NCBI GenBank assembly: GCA_902472555.1
Contig: CABROF010000005.1
Coordinates: 1 to 54,580, forward strand
DNA length: 54,580 nt
Source: UMGS1851 sp900555605
GTDB taxonomy: Bacteria; Bacillota; Clostridia; UBA1212; UBA1255
Reading direction: 5' to 3'
Shown here: piece by piece, positions 1 through 8,269 of the stretch
Numbering within the stretch: position 1 is the stretch's first letter
Layout: each line of letters opens with the position of its first letter
Notes under the pieces: generated by a model
Database searches by the model: none
Seen by the model: only the letters and a program-made list of their open reading frames with translations
Told to the model about the DNA's origin: nothing
Position numbers and translations under genes: made by a program

Positions 1-104
1 AGTATTTTTTTCTTACATCAGCTTGAAGGTTTACACAATCTTTGGGATAGTCCCATCAATTACTGATTACCTCACCACCCAAAAAAGCTGTTAAGGGAAA
101 TAGG

Positions 105-137
105 CAACAAGCTGATTGCACCTCAGTCAGCTTGTTG
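105..137 (+). other. Hairpin ahead of a short ORF
   Basis: CAACAAGCTGA at 105-115 pairs perfectly with TCAGCTTGTTG at 127-137 around an 11-base loop. No T-run follows, so it is not an ordinary terminator. It sits 24 bases before the start at 161 and could be a leader structure. Confidence 0.45.
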
Positions 138-160
138 TCTGTATGCAAGGAGATGCAGAT

Positions 161-286
161 ATGAGTAATAAACCTGCATTCTTCAAGGCATATTCCCGTT
201 TCTTCTGTTCGGGAGTCTTGCATTACAATTTACGGTGCGAGAGTTCAAATCTATACAGCAAACTGACGAAAATATCTTTTTTATAG
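161..286 (+). CDS. Hypothetical 41-residue protein
   Basis: ATG at 161 is preceded by AAGGAG with eight bases of spacing, and the frame runs to TAG at 284-286. The product starts MSNKPAFFKAYSRFF and contains two cysteines and many aromatic and basic residues; no signal peptide or membrane segment is apparent. It is the only plus-strand gene before 17.5 kb and is closed by the terminator at 301-335. The good ribosome site, hairpin leader and terminator argue for a real small gene, but the length is close to what chance allows. I do not recognise the family and give no function. Confidence 0.35.
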   Translation: MSNKPAFFKAYSRFFCSGVLHYNLRCESSNLYSKLTKISFL

Positions 287-300
287 TCCTTAGACAAAAC

Positions 301-335
301 AAAACCCGTTGATATAAACATGATCAACGGGTTTT
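301..335. terminator. Bidirectional intrinsic terminator
   Basis: A perfect 13-bp stem (AAAACCCGTTGAT at 301-313 with ATCAACGGGTTTT at 323-335) has A and T ends on its two sides, so it can stop the plus-strand small ORF and transcription arriving from glmM. Confidence 0.8.
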
Positions 336-509
336 GTTGTATCGCATTGCGAGCCTATTTTTGATATTGTTCAACTTTTGTGTAGCTAAATCATGCTCTC
401 CATTTCACAATTTTCCGGCACAGCCCCGCTGCTTCCGGCTGTCGTTGTTTCAGCGGACACATCAATCAGAGGCAGCATGACGGCGCCGGAACCGTCCCGC
501 CGCGGCTGA

Positions 510-1856
510 TTACCCCAAGCGGCTTTCAATCAGCGCAGCCAGCAGTTCCGCTCTTCCCTTGATGTATTCCCGGTTTTCGCCTTCGATCATCACACGTACC
601 AGCGGTTCTGTACCGGAGGGGCGGATTACCACACGGCCCTTCCCGTCAAAGTCAGACTCCAGCTCCGCACAGAGATTTGAGATATCCGCATCCTCCATAT
701 ATTTGTATTTCATCTCGTTCCGGACTTTTGCATTGATCAGCACCTGCGGAAGCGCTTGAAAAATGCCTGCCAGCTCTGCCAGCGGTTTTGCCTCTGTCCG
801 CATGACTGCGGCAAGCTGGACGGCAGTCAGCAGTCCATCTCCGGTGGTGCTGTGCTGAAGCATGATGATATGACCGGATTGTTCCCCGCCTAAAATATAT
901 CCGTTCTTCAGCATTTCCTCTAAAACATAGCGATCGCCGACCTTTGTCTTTACCGTCTTGATTCCGTTTGTTCTTCCCATGATATCTACGCCCATATTAC
1001 TCATGATGGTAAGTACCAAGGTATCCTTTACCAAAAGTCCCCGTTTTTTCAGGGACAGCGCTAAGATAGACATGATGGCATCGCCGTCGACAACTTCACC
1101 GTTTGCATCCACGGCCAGCAGCCGGTCCGCATCGCCGTCCAGCGCAAAGCCCACGTCTGCATGCTCCTGCACAACCTTCTCCTGCAGACGCTCCATATGC
1201 GTCGAACCGCATTTTTTATTGATGTTGATCCCGTTCGGCGAATTTCCGATAATCGTGACATCCGCGCCGAGGCGTTCAAAAAGCTGCGGTGCGGCAACCC
1301 CGCCTGCACCGTTGGCGCAATCCACCACGATCCGCATGCCCTGCAGGTCACAGTCAACGGTGGACAGCAAAAAGGACAAGTAGTCCTCTACTGCCGTGCT
1401 GCATACCATGATGCGGCCGATATCATCGCCTACCGGGTTGATGATTTCACTGTCATTATGAATCAAACGCTCGATCTCATCCTCTGTTTCATCCAGCAGC
1501 TTATATCCCTTGTCACTGAAAAATTTGATGCCGTTAAATTCAAAGGAATTATGCGATGCGGAAATCATAACGCCTGCATCCGCTTCATAATGCCTTGTCA
1601 GATATGCCACAGCCGGGGTCGGGATCACACCCGCCCGGATTACCGAGGCACCGACGGAACAGATTCCTGCCGCCAACGCGCTCTCCAGCATGTCGCAGGA
1701 AAGCCGCGTATCCGAAGCCACCAAAATCACAGGTTTATGATTTGCCGCAGAAGCCAGCACATAGGCGCCTGCACGGCCCAGCTTATAGGCCAGCTCCGCC
1801 GTCAATTCTTTATTGGCAACCCCTCTGACTCCATCCGTACCAAATAATCGCGCCAT
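510..1856 (-). CDS. glmM: Phosphoglucosamine mutase
   Basis: The 448-residue product interconverts glucosamine-6-phosphate and glucosamine-1-phosphate, the cytoplasmic step before GlmU makes UDP-GlcNAc for peptidoglycan. It opens MARLFGTDGVRGVANKELT, has the active-serine loop ISASHN with Ser near residue 101, the metal loop DGDADR, the sugar-specificity motif GGEQSGH and the phosphate-binding RPSGTEPLVRVM near the C-terminus. Length is normal for the family. The ATG at 1856 is chosen because AGGAGG lies just upstream and the family starts here; an in-frame extension to 1910 has no such support. It lies 22 bases behind nagB on the same strand, so the two enzymes sharing glucosamine-6-phosphate are probably cotranscribed. 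Confidence 0.95.
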   Translation of the reverse strand: MARLFGTDGVRGVANKELTAELAYKLGRAGAYVLASAANHKPVILVASDTRLSCDMLESALAAGICSVGASVIRAGVIPTPAVAYLTRHYEADAGVMISASHNSFEFNGIKFFSDKGYKLLDETEDEIERLIHNDSEIINPVGDDIGRIMVCSTAVEDYLSFLLSTVDCDLQGMRIVVDCANGAGGVAAPQLFERLGADVTIIGNSPNGININKKCGSTHMERLQEKVVQEHADVGFALDGDADRLLAVDANGEVVDGDAIMSILALSLKKRGLLVKDTLVLTIMSNMGVDIMGRTNGIKTVKTKVGDRYVLEEMLKNGYILGGEQSGHIIMLQHSTTGDGLLTAVQLAAVMRTEAKPLAELAGIFQALPQVLINAKVRNEMKYKYMEDADISNLCAELESDFDGKGRVVIRPSGTEPLVRVMIEGENREYIKGRAELLAALIESRLG

Positions 1857-1878
1857 TAGAAACCTCCTGTTTGAAGAC

Positions 1879-2604
1879 TTAAAGCAGCGCCGCAGCATCG
1901 GCATCGGCAAAGACCGTTACGTCAGGATGCCGAATCAGCGCAGATGCGGGCATAGCCGGCGTCTCAGGGCCTTCCTTCATCGCCTTCAGCGCCGCAGCCT
2001 TATTGGCACCGGACACCACCATAATGATCCGACGGGTGCGCAGGATCGTTCCGATTCCCATGGTAACGGCTCTGCGCGGCACCAAATCCGCCGAAGCAAA
2101 GAATCTGGAATTATCCCGGATTGTGGATTCTGTCAGGTCTACGGTGTGCGTGTTCTCCGAAAAGGTATCGGCCGGTTCGTTAAAGCCGATGTGGCCGTTG
2201 CTCCCGATGCCCAAGATCTGAAGATCAATCCCGCCTGCTTCCCGGATCATCTCTTCATACTTTCTGCAGTACGCGTCATAATCCTCCGCCATGCCGCAGG
2301 GAATATGTACGCGATTCTTGTCAATGTTCACATGATTAAAAAGATTGTCGAACATAAAATAAGCAAAGCTTTGATCGTGCTCCGGCGGAAGGCCGATATA
2401 TTCATCCAGGTTGAAGGTCGTCACATTGGAAAAATCCAACTGGCCGGCCTGATTCAGCTCCGCCCAGCGGCGGTACATGCCGACAGGCGTGCTTCCTGTC
2501 GCCAGGCCCAAAACAAACCGCGCTTTCCCCTTCATGATACCGGCTGCCATTTCAGCCGCCCGCAGGCTCATATCATTGTAATCCTTGCAAACAACAATTT
2601 CCAT
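1879..2604 (-). CDS. nagB: Glucosamine-6-phosphate deaminase
   Basis: The 241-residue cytoplasmic enzyme converts glucosamine-6-phosphate to fructose-6-phosphate and ammonia, feeding amino sugars into glycolysis. Visible family motifs are GLATGSTPVGMY (about 33-44, phosphate binding), NLDEYIG (65-71) and GIGSNGHIGFNEP (132-144, catalytic loop). Length fits the short bacterial form. The ATG at 2604 follows GGAGGGG at good spacing; a start at 2619 would overlap that site. It is the first gene of a two-gene unit with glmM. NagB drains the pool that GlmM uses, so the pair sits at the branch between wall synthesis and catabolism. No regulatory site is clear upstream. Confidence 0.95.
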   Translation of the reverse strand: MEIVVCKDYNDMSLRAAEMAAGIMKGKARFVLGLATGSTPVGMYRRWAELNQAGQLDFSNVTTFNLDEYIGLPPEHDQSFAYFMFDNLFNHVNIDKNRVHIPCGMAEDYDAYCRKYEEMIREAGGIDLQILGIGSNGHIGFNEPADTFSENTHTVDLTESTIRDNSRFFASADLVPRRAVTMGIGTILRTRRIIMVVSGANKAAALKAMKEGPETPAMPASALIRHPDVTVFADADAAALL

Positions 2605-2683
2605 TAAAAACCCCTCCAAAGTTTAATATGATATTATTCTGCAACCGCTTATCCGTGCCGCAAGCGCTCCCTGCAGCGCACCG

Positions 2684-3733
2684 TCACATGGGCGGATAAA
2701 CCCGTTCCGTCTGTTCCTGGTTCATTTTGCTTCCCTTTGCTACAAAATAAGCGGTTGTCAGTCTTCTGTATGTACATTCCCCGTCCGGAGCAAACAGGTC
2801 GCCGTCCTGTATAATGGCGGCCATTGCCGGACAGCCTCTCCTGCACAGCTCGCTGTTGATGCATTTTGAGCAGCCGTAATCTCTTTCGCGGCGTTCCGCT
2901 AAACGCACCTGAAACGCCTTCATTCTTTGCATAATCGTGTCCCAATCATCATCATATGCGTTTCCCAGCGAAAAACGTTCGCTCTCATCAAACAGCTGGC
3001 ACGGCATAATACTGCCGCCGGGCTTTACGCTCAAATTCCACTTCTCGTTCTCAGCGGTCAGCGGACAGAACATTGTGGGGTACGGAATTCCCGCCGGACC
3101 GGCATTCTCTCCCGCCTCCTGCAGAATTCTGCGAAGCACTGCCATTTTTTCTTTTCCAGTCAGCATCAGCCCTTCCCAGTTTCCTTTGGCATTGCCCTGG
3201 GGACATACAAAGGAAAAGAATGGCCGGCAGCCATAGCCGCGGATCAAATGTGCATACGACTCGATTAAATCCATATTATGTCGGGTAACCACCATTTTAC
3301 ATACCACCGGGTTTATCGCGCGAAGGGATGATACATGCTGCATCACGGTTTCAAAATGCCCGGCTCCGCGCATTTTCGAGTAAGACGCTTCGTCTGTGCC
3401 GTCAATGCTGAATTGAACGCTGAACCTTCGGTCTGTCTCCAGCAGCCGGTACAGCGTTTCGTCTCTGATGATTCCATTGGTAATAAACAGATAACTGAAT
3501 GGCTCTTTTCTGGCGCACAGCTGCTCAAGCAGCTGCGGGTACAGGGTGGGCTCGCCTCCGGAAAAATCGAACTTCACGGTGCCGAATCGGTTGTAGAGTG
3601 TCGTCATGGCAGACAAAAGCACTTCCGGCGGGAGTTCCACCGTAACGGTGTTCCTGCCGGAAGCATTATAGCAATCGACACAATTTAGATTGCATCGGTT
3701 CGTAATTTCAAAATAGATACTGTCAATGATCAT
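2684..3733 (-). CDS. Radical SAM/SPASM peptide-modifying enzyme
   Basis: The 349-residue protein starts MIIDSIYFEITNRC and carries the radical SAM cluster motif CNLNCVDC (Cys 14, 18, 21), followed by the SAM-binding FSGGEPTLYP. The C-terminal third has SPASM-type cysteines, including CSKCINSELCRRGCPA, which would hold auxiliary iron-sulfur clusters. Enzymes of this kind modify ribosomal peptides or proteins; the substrate here is unknown. Start 3733 is chosen because it begins the conserved N-terminus. A GTG at 3793 would overlap the upstream regulator and has no ribosome site. The gene follows the ArsR-type regulator by 25 bases with only a weak AGGCGG site, so translation may be coupled. 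It is the last gene of the locus. Confidence 0.85.
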   Translation of the reverse strand: MIIDSIYFEITNRCNLNCVDCYNASGRNTVTVELPPEVLLSAMTTLYNRFGTVKFDFSGGEPTLYPQLLEQLCARKEPFSYLFITNGIIRDETLYRLLETDRRFSVQFSIDGTDEASYSKMRGAGHFETVMQHVSSLRAINPVVCKMVVTRHNMDLIESYAHLIRGYGCRPFFSFVCPQGNAKGNWEGLMLTGKEKMAVLRRILQEAGENAGPAGIPYPTMFCPLTAENEKWNLSVKPGGSIMPCQLFDESERFSLGNAYDDDWDTIMQRMKAFQVRLAERRERDYGCSKCINSELCRRGCPAMAAIIQDGDLFAPDGECTYRRLTTAYFVAKGSKMNQEQTERVYPPM

Positions 3734-3758
3734 GTTCCGCCGCCTGTACTTTGCTTCG

Positions 3759-4829
3759 TCACTCGCCGTATCTTCGCAGCAGCTTTGAAGCACTGATAAA
3801 CTGGACCGGATTCAGTTTGTAATAGGTCCGTTTTCCCTCTAACCGTCTCGTAACATAGCCGGCAGACAGAAGAATATCCAGATGATGCGTCAGCGAGGAC
3901 ATGGGGACATTCAGCATTCTGCTCAATTCACCGTTATAGCATTCCTTCGTATACAGCACGTCGATGATGCGGGCCCGCGTGGAATCATTGAATGCTTTAA
4001 ATGCAACGGAAAACGACTCGTCCATCAGCGCGTTCTCCGCCTCCAAGCAGCGGAAATAATCATAGCCGACGAAGGCAATCACCTTTTTTCTGTTATCCGC
4101 AAAGATAAATCCGATCCGCAGCGGCATAAACAGCGAAGAAGAAATGGCGGAATCTACTGTGGTGGCTTCGCAGAAACCCGGAAGACGCTCACAGTTTTCT
4201 TTGAGAATTCCGTTCATCCGGTTATCGTCAATAGCTGTCCGGATCTGCTTCTCCAGCTCTTTGCGCAGGTCTTTCAGCGTATCATACTCCAGCTCCAGTT
4301 CTTTATAAACCTTTTCAATAAACTGAATCAGACACTTGACAGCATACTGCGGTGAGCGGAGCAATGTCAGCAGCTCCCACTTATGATCCGCCGACACCTC
4401 AATTCCGTTCAGGAAATTCATGAACATCGCCTCATCCTTAATAATATTCTGATAGAATTCCCTGTCAAAGCTGTTGTTGATATCGTAATAAGCCAGCGCA
4501 TCAATAATCAGGTTTTCCGCATCGGATTCCATGATCTTCTGTGTAATGTCATCCAAACTTTTAATAGATTCAATGTCCTTTCCGAACAAATGTTCAAACA
4601 GCGTGGCCGGCTGCTTGGTGATAAAGAAAAACGCACGCACATCGCGGTCATTTTCCTTGATAAACGAACACAATCTGTAATATGCCGCCGTAATCCGGCT
4701 ATTCACTTCTAAATTATATAAAGAATACAATTCATTTAAATCCGTGGATTGCTGCGCGCTGCCTAATATCTTGAACAGATCAAAAAAAATTCCTCTTTTA
4801 TCATTATAAGTGTATCCACTTTCTAACAT
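3759..4829 (-). CDS. ArsR-type winged-helix regulator with long N-terminal domain
   Basis: The 356-residue protein is far longer than a plain ArsR repressor (about 100). The last 80 residues form a winged helix: DSTRARIIDVLYTKECYNGE, then LSRMLNVPMSSLTHHLDIL as recognition helix and a basic wing (RRLEGKRTYYKLN). The first 270 residues are mostly helical, without membrane segments or recognisable motifs, and may sense a ligand or partner. ATG at 4829 has GGAGGTG upstream, and the gene has its own promoter (4858-4886). It precedes the radical SAM gene in the same direction and likely controls it or the whole peptide-modification locus; that is inference from position. Confidence 0.8.
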   Translation of the reverse strand: MLESGYTYNDKRGIFFDLFKILGSAQQSTDLNELYSLYNLEVNSRITAAYYRLCSFIKENDRDVRAFFFITKQPATLFEHLFGKDIESIKSLDDITQKIMESDAENLIIDALAYYDINNSFDREFYQNIIKDEAMFMNFLNGIEVSADHKWELLTLLRSPQYAVKCLIQFIEKVYKELELEYDTLKDLRKELEKQIRTAIDDNRMNGILKENCERLPGFCEATTVDSAISSSLFMPLRIGFIFADNRKKVIAFVGYDYFRCLEAENALMDESFSVAFKAFNDSTRARIIDVLYTKECYNGELSRMLNVPMSSLTHHLDILLSAGYVTRRLEGKRTYYKLNPVQFISASKLLRRYGE

Positions 4830-4857
4830 TGTTGCACCTCCACTATTTTGTGCACAT

Positions 4858-4886
4858 ATTTTAATACATTATCTAAAAAGTGTCAA
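4858..4886 (-). promoter_or_regulatory. Sigma-A-type promoter of the ArsR/radical SAM unit
   Basis: On the minus strand TTGACA (4881-4886) and TAAAAT (4858-4863) are 17 bases apart, 29 bases before the ArsR-type start codon. It makes arsR-radical SAM a unit separable from the upstream pqqD-kinase-fusion genes. Confidence 0.7.
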
Positions 4887-4920
4887 ATATCACACCGATT
4901 TTCAGCGAACAAAATCGAAT

Positions 4921-7002
4921 CTACCATACTGTTATTTTAAACATTTTAACAGTTTTATCGTTTAAAGAACGAATAAAACGGACTGCATCGGACGCTACGC
5001 AGAATAAATCAAGCTCCAGCGCAGTGGCCGGATACGCGGGTGAAAGCCCTATGACCCGGCGCGGGCAGGCATATTTCAAGAACAGCTGCTCCGGGGATTG
5101 TTCAATTTTGATTTTTCGAAACCGCCGCCTGTTTTCATTGCCGAGGATCAGCGCATCCCATGTACGCAGCTCTGTTTCATGAAATACCGCCCGCCGCCAT
5201 ATGCCGTTCTCACACAAAAAAATCACCTTGCAGTACAGTCTTTCCTGTGTAAAATCCGGGTTTATCAGGGAACAGGCTATGGCAAAATGATCCTCCGGCA
5301 AACGGCTGCGTTCCAATACCGATATCCAGGAAATCCGCTTTCCGGGCAGCGTGATTTCCGTATATCCATCGTCGCTTTCCAAAATCACCGGCTTCCCGCC
5401 CGCCGCTGCCGGAATGGCATTTATATAATCAAACGTATTGTCACTGAAAAATCTTCTGCGGAGATTTTCCGCAAAAAAACGCTTCTGCAGACAGTATAAA
5501 TAGTCGCTGTTCATTTTCATCCGCAGCGGACTGAACATACATTCATAAACAGATACCGGCAGCCGCATACGATTGACATGCTCCGCAAAATTCAGCCGCA
5601 CGATCAGCGAGTCAAAAATGTCCGTCTCAAAGAAGGCGGCGGCGCAGGCCAGTGAAAAGAATTGATAAAAGGCACAGCGATATTCGACGGAACGCTTCAA
5701 TATCTCATCTTCGCAGATCTGCTCCCGATTTTTGAGGTAAAAGCAGATAATATCTATATAATTACGCATTTTCAGGCGCAGAAACATGGTCGGATCATCT
5801 TCGAACGTCATTTTCGCACAGCCAAAATCGTCCGCTGCCACACAGTTCAGCAGGCACATAAAAGAGTCCGTCTCATTCAAGACTGAAATGGCATGTCCCT
5901 GTACGGAAATTACGGTTCCGCGGCCGAGAAGCGCTTCCGTATACGCGGGCTCTATATGCTGTGCGGAATGGAGCTCCACACAGATATCCGCATCCGGAAT
6001 TTTATAAGGGACATAATGCGTTGGATAATGCTCCTGCGGCGCGGGGACCGTGAAATGTTTCCGCTCCTCGTCATAGTTTACAAATCCCGCTTCATACAGC
6101 AGCTGATGCGCTCTTTGCGCATCCCGTTCCAAAATCAAATAATCGATATCCGACGATTCACGCGCCATGGGATCCCCATATGCGCAGACACTGACCGAGA
6201 GGCCCTTGATTACCGCATACGGAATCTGGTGCCGGTCAAAAAGCGCACAGACATCGATACAGGCTTGAAGCAGCCGTCTCATCTGATCCAGATGCAGCGC
6301 TCTGTGCAGCTTCAGCATTTTACCGTACCGGCCGGAAACAGAAAGCACATAAGGGTAAAATAGGGATAACAGCTGGTGCTGTAAAATCAGCTTCACGTGT
6401 TCCCGCGTAAAACTTACTTTTTCCGGATCAATCTCATATCCCGTGGTAAAACGCGGCGCCCCGCATTGATCCGCAATCACCCTGCGCGCTACACATACCA
6501 GATAATATTCAACCCCTTGGGCACAGCGTCTGATCTCAGGCGGCGCCAGCCGGTAAATCGTTCTGTGCGGCCAGCTGCTCACCGCAATCCTGCAGTTTCC
6601 TGTCTCTTTCCACATCCGATGGACACGGCGAGAGAGCAGCACCACACAGCGGTCCCGCAGGAAGTGTCTGTTCAGAATTTGATTTTTTCCGTTTCTGTTT
6701 TCTACACGGCTCACGCGGCCCAGGCAAAACGCTTTTTCGATCTGCTCACATGCCACCGCATTGTCTCCCTTTGTCTGGTATCCATCCGGCGTACAGCGGA
6801 TGATCCGATGCACCAGAAGCCGTGCCTTATCATCTATCACAACGACAACATCTCCGACTTTATACCGCGGTTCGGGCCGGATCTCAGCGGTATCTCCCGG
6901 AATCAAAAGCGGCGCCATGCTATAGCCGCCCACCGCCAGAATGTTGTGATTTTGCGAAAGCTTCATTTCCGTCAATTTTCTAATAACTTTTCTGCGGTCC
7001 AT
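4921..7002 (-). CDS. Fusion of S26-type signal-peptidase-like domain and nucleotidyltransferase
   Basis: This 693-residue protein has two recognisable parts. Residues about 20-100 resemble S26 signal peptidases of the Ser/His (SipW) type: GGYSMAPLLIPGD holds the candidate catalytic serine, LLVHRIIR the histidine used instead of lysine, and GYQTKGDNA follows. There is no membrane anchor like that of ordinary SipW. From about residue 200 the protein resembles the uncharacterised nucleotidyltransferase family PF14907 (NTP_transf_5): YAVIKGLSVSVCAYGDP and ESSDIDYLI supply the acidic pair expected of the fold. The remaining C-terminal part is unassigned. It overlaps the HprK-like gene upstream by 31 bases, so the two are probably coupled. 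Separate proteins of these kinds occur in lasso-peptide and HPr-rel-A loci. One reading frame spans both parts without a stop. Confidence 0.7.
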   Translation of the reverse strand: MDRRKVIRKLTEMKLSQNHNILAVGGYSMAPLLIPGDTAEIRPEPRYKVGDVVVVIDDKARLLVHRIIRCTPDGYQTKGDNAVACEQIEKAFCLGRVSRVENRNGKNQILNRHFLRDRCVVLLSRRVHRMWKETGNCRIAVSSWPHRTIYRLAPPEIRRCAQGVEYYLVCVARRVIADQCGAPRFTTGYEIDPEKVSFTREHVKLILQHQLLSLFYPYVLSVSGRYGKMLKLHRALHLDQMRRLLQACIDVCALFDRHQIPYAVIKGLSVSVCAYGDPMARESSDIDYLILERDAQRAHQLLYEAGFVNYDEERKHFTVPAPQEHYPTHYVPYKIPDADICVELHSAQHIEPAYTEALLGRGTVISVQGHAISVLNETDSFMCLLNCVAADDFGCAKMTFEDDPTMFLRLKMRNYIDIICFYLKNREQICEDEILKRSVEYRCAFYQFFSLACAAAFFETDIFDSLIVRLNFAEHVNRMRLPVSVYECMFSPLRMKMNSDYLYCLQKRFFAENLRRRFFSDNTFDYINAIPAAAGGKPVILESDDGYTEITLPGKRISWISVLERSRLPEDHFAIACSLINPDFTQERLYCKVIFLCENGIWRRAVFHETELRTWDALILGNENRRRFRKIKIEQSPEQLFLKYACPRRVIGLSPAYPATALELDLFCVASDAVRFIRSLNDKTVKMFKITVW

Positions 7003-7814
7003 AATGTATCATACCCCAATTCATAGATTTTCTCCGCCGCAAGCTTCCGAATTGTTTCATGCAGTGCGCGGTCATAGCATTGCACTACAAGCTGCCCCTT
7101 CATAATCATGGCAAAAGCCTGGAATTTGGACACCTGCCGCAGATAAGTCTGCGGTCCGCGCCGGAGAAAATAAATCCCGCCGATCCGATACGCCGGATGT
7201 GCAGTGATATTGTCAAAATGCAGCAGATGCCGGTTTGTGCCGCCGTACGCCACCGTTTCACAGCGCTGCCCCAGTGAGATGCCTGCCTGCTCCAATACCG
7301 CACGGCCGCCGTCGCGCAGCTGCAGCGGCTTGCGGGCGGGTAAAATGCATTTTTGATCGATACTGTAAAAAATCTCGTCGTCACTGATATATTCATATCC
7401 GCGATGCGCCAGGTAGGCGGTCAGCGTCGACTTTCCTGCCTCTGTTTCTCCCATCAGCAGGTAGGCCTTGTCCGCTTTGGCAAGGACTGCTCCGTGCAAA
7501 GCAAATACAGAGGGCAGTATGCAGGTATTCAAATAAATCAGATTTTCTATGCAGATCAAGGCCTCCGAAGGGGATGTCTTTTTCTCTCTGACCGTTTCTT
7601 CCGGAGGCTGATATTGAAAAACACCGTCCCTGCTGCTATAGCACATCCGGTACAATGCAGATTCCTCTGCGTCTGTCCGCGTATCAGCCAGGCAATTACG
7701 GTAAAATGCGCGCAGCGTAGCGCACAGCAGCGGATCATCCGAAGCAACGGAAAAGGACAGTGTGCAATATGGTTTTCGTATTTTTACAGTCTGATCTGAA
7801 GCAAAGCGTTTCAT
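6972..7814 (-). CDS. HprK-related P-loop kinase-like protein
   Basis: The 280-residue protein has a Walker A loop GETEAGKSTL near residue 120, after the HPr-kinase-like lead FALHGAVLAKADKAYLLM, and then YEYISDDEIF, matching the DD(E) signature of HprK-related kinases. It lacks the long N-terminal domain of true HPr kinase/phosphorylase. Relatives phosphorylate serines in HPr, and in some lasso-peptide clusters they phosphorylate the peptide. The start at 7814 lies 18 bases after pqqD ends and has no clear ribosome site, suggesting coupled translation. The end overlaps the fusion gene. Its target is unknown; a peptide or protein partner within the locus is inferred. Confidence 0.8.
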   Translation of the reverse strand: MKRFASDQTVKIRKPYCTLSFSVASDDPLLCATLRAFYRNCLADTRTDAEESALYRMCYSSRDGVFQYQPPEETVREKKTSPSEALICIENLIYLNTCILPSVFALHGAVLAKADKAYLLMGETEAGKSTLTAYLAHRGYEYISDDEIFYSIDQKCILPARKPLQLRDGGRAVLEQAGISLGQRCETVAYGGTNRHLLHFDNITAHPAYRIGGIYFLRRGPQTYLRQVSKFQAFAMIMKGQLVVQCYDRALHETIRKLAAEKIYELGYDTLWTAEKLLEN

Positions 7815-7832
7815 ACGCAGTTCGGCACCGGT

Positions 7833-8105
7833 TCAGGTATCAAGCGGAAGTAAAATGCGTCTTTCAGCCAAGGTTTCCGTAAAGCTCCTGACGTCCCGCG
7901 TAATGGCTTCCCGATCTCCCTCATAAGAGCGGAGCATTAGATCAATCACTTTCTCCAGATCAGATTCTGTTTTGAAGGCATCCAGTATCTTTTGTGCGAT
8001 CTCGTCCAAAATATGCGTATTTCCGCTTACGCTGTCAAATAAAACCGTCCCCTCATCCTCTCCCAGCGGCAGTTCATTGATTTCATCATTGATTTTATAA
8101 TGCAT
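7833..8105 (-). CDS. PqqD-like peptide chaperone
   Basis: The 90-residue protein has the PqqD/RiPP-recognition pattern: LPLGEDEGTVLFDSVSGNTH, then a helix (LDEIAQKILDAF) and a second helical segment. PqqD-type proteins bind leader peptides and deliver them to modifying enzymes; related versions define HPr-rel-A systems together with an HprK-like kinase. AGGAG lies upstream of ATG 8105 and a good promoter is at 8147-8174, so this is the first gene of the operon. A leader-carrying substrate should exist, but none is visible on either side. Confidence in the family is good and in the partner low. Confidence 0.8.
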   Translation of the reverse strand: MHYKINDEINELPLGEDEGTVLFDSVSGNTHILDEIAQKILDAFKTESDLEKVIDLMLRSYEGDREAITRDVRSFTETLAERRILLPLDT

Positions 8106-8146
8106 CGGTTTCTACTCCTATAAACGATAATTTCTGCTACAATTAC

Positions 8147-8174
8147 ATTCTATCATTCATACAGAAAATGTCAA
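8147..8174 (-). promoter_or_regulatory. Promoter of the pqqD-kinase-fusion operon
   Basis: Minus-strand TTGACA at 8169-8174 and TAGAAT at 8147-8152 are separated by 16 bases. It lies just downstream of the terminator that closes the DUF11 gene, so the operon starts here. Confidence 0.75.
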
Positions 8175-8187
8175 CGAATAGATCCCA

Positions 8188-8230
8188 ATAAAAAAAGGGC
8201 AGTCGCCACCGGATACAGCTTGAACCGCCC
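8188..8230 (-). terminator. Terminator of the DUF11 gene
   Basis: On the minus strand GGGCGGTT pairs with GACTGCCC (two G-T pairs) and is followed by seven T residues. It ends the DUF11 transcript before the pqqD promoter. Confidence 0.65.
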
Positions 8231-8269
8231 AACTTGCTTATTATTTTGTATTTTTCCTTTACAGCCTTT

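Larger units (their letters stand above)
1..509. other. A+T-richer intergenic stretch, possible mobile-element remnant
   Basis: No recognisable conserved gene lies before glmM ends at 510. The first 300 bases look richer in A+T than the genes that follow. They hold an 11-bp perfect inverted repeat (105-115 with 127-137), a short ORF with its own ribosome binding site (161-286) and an intrinsic terminator (301-335). Bases 336-509 show nothing I can assign. The small ORF behind a hairpin leader suggests a leftover of a mobile element, but no transposase, integrase or end repeat is visible. Confidence 0.4.

Noticed and set aside
1161..2607. Long plus-strand frames opposite glmM and nagB (228 and 264 codons)
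   Set aside because: They mirror well-matched genes on the minus strand, are rich in Arg, His and Cys, and have no ribosome binding sites or family motifs.
2734..3793. Upstream GTG start at 3793 for the radical SAM gene
   Set aside because: It would overlap the end of the ArsR-type gene, has no ribosome site and adds residues not expected before the conserved N-terminus.
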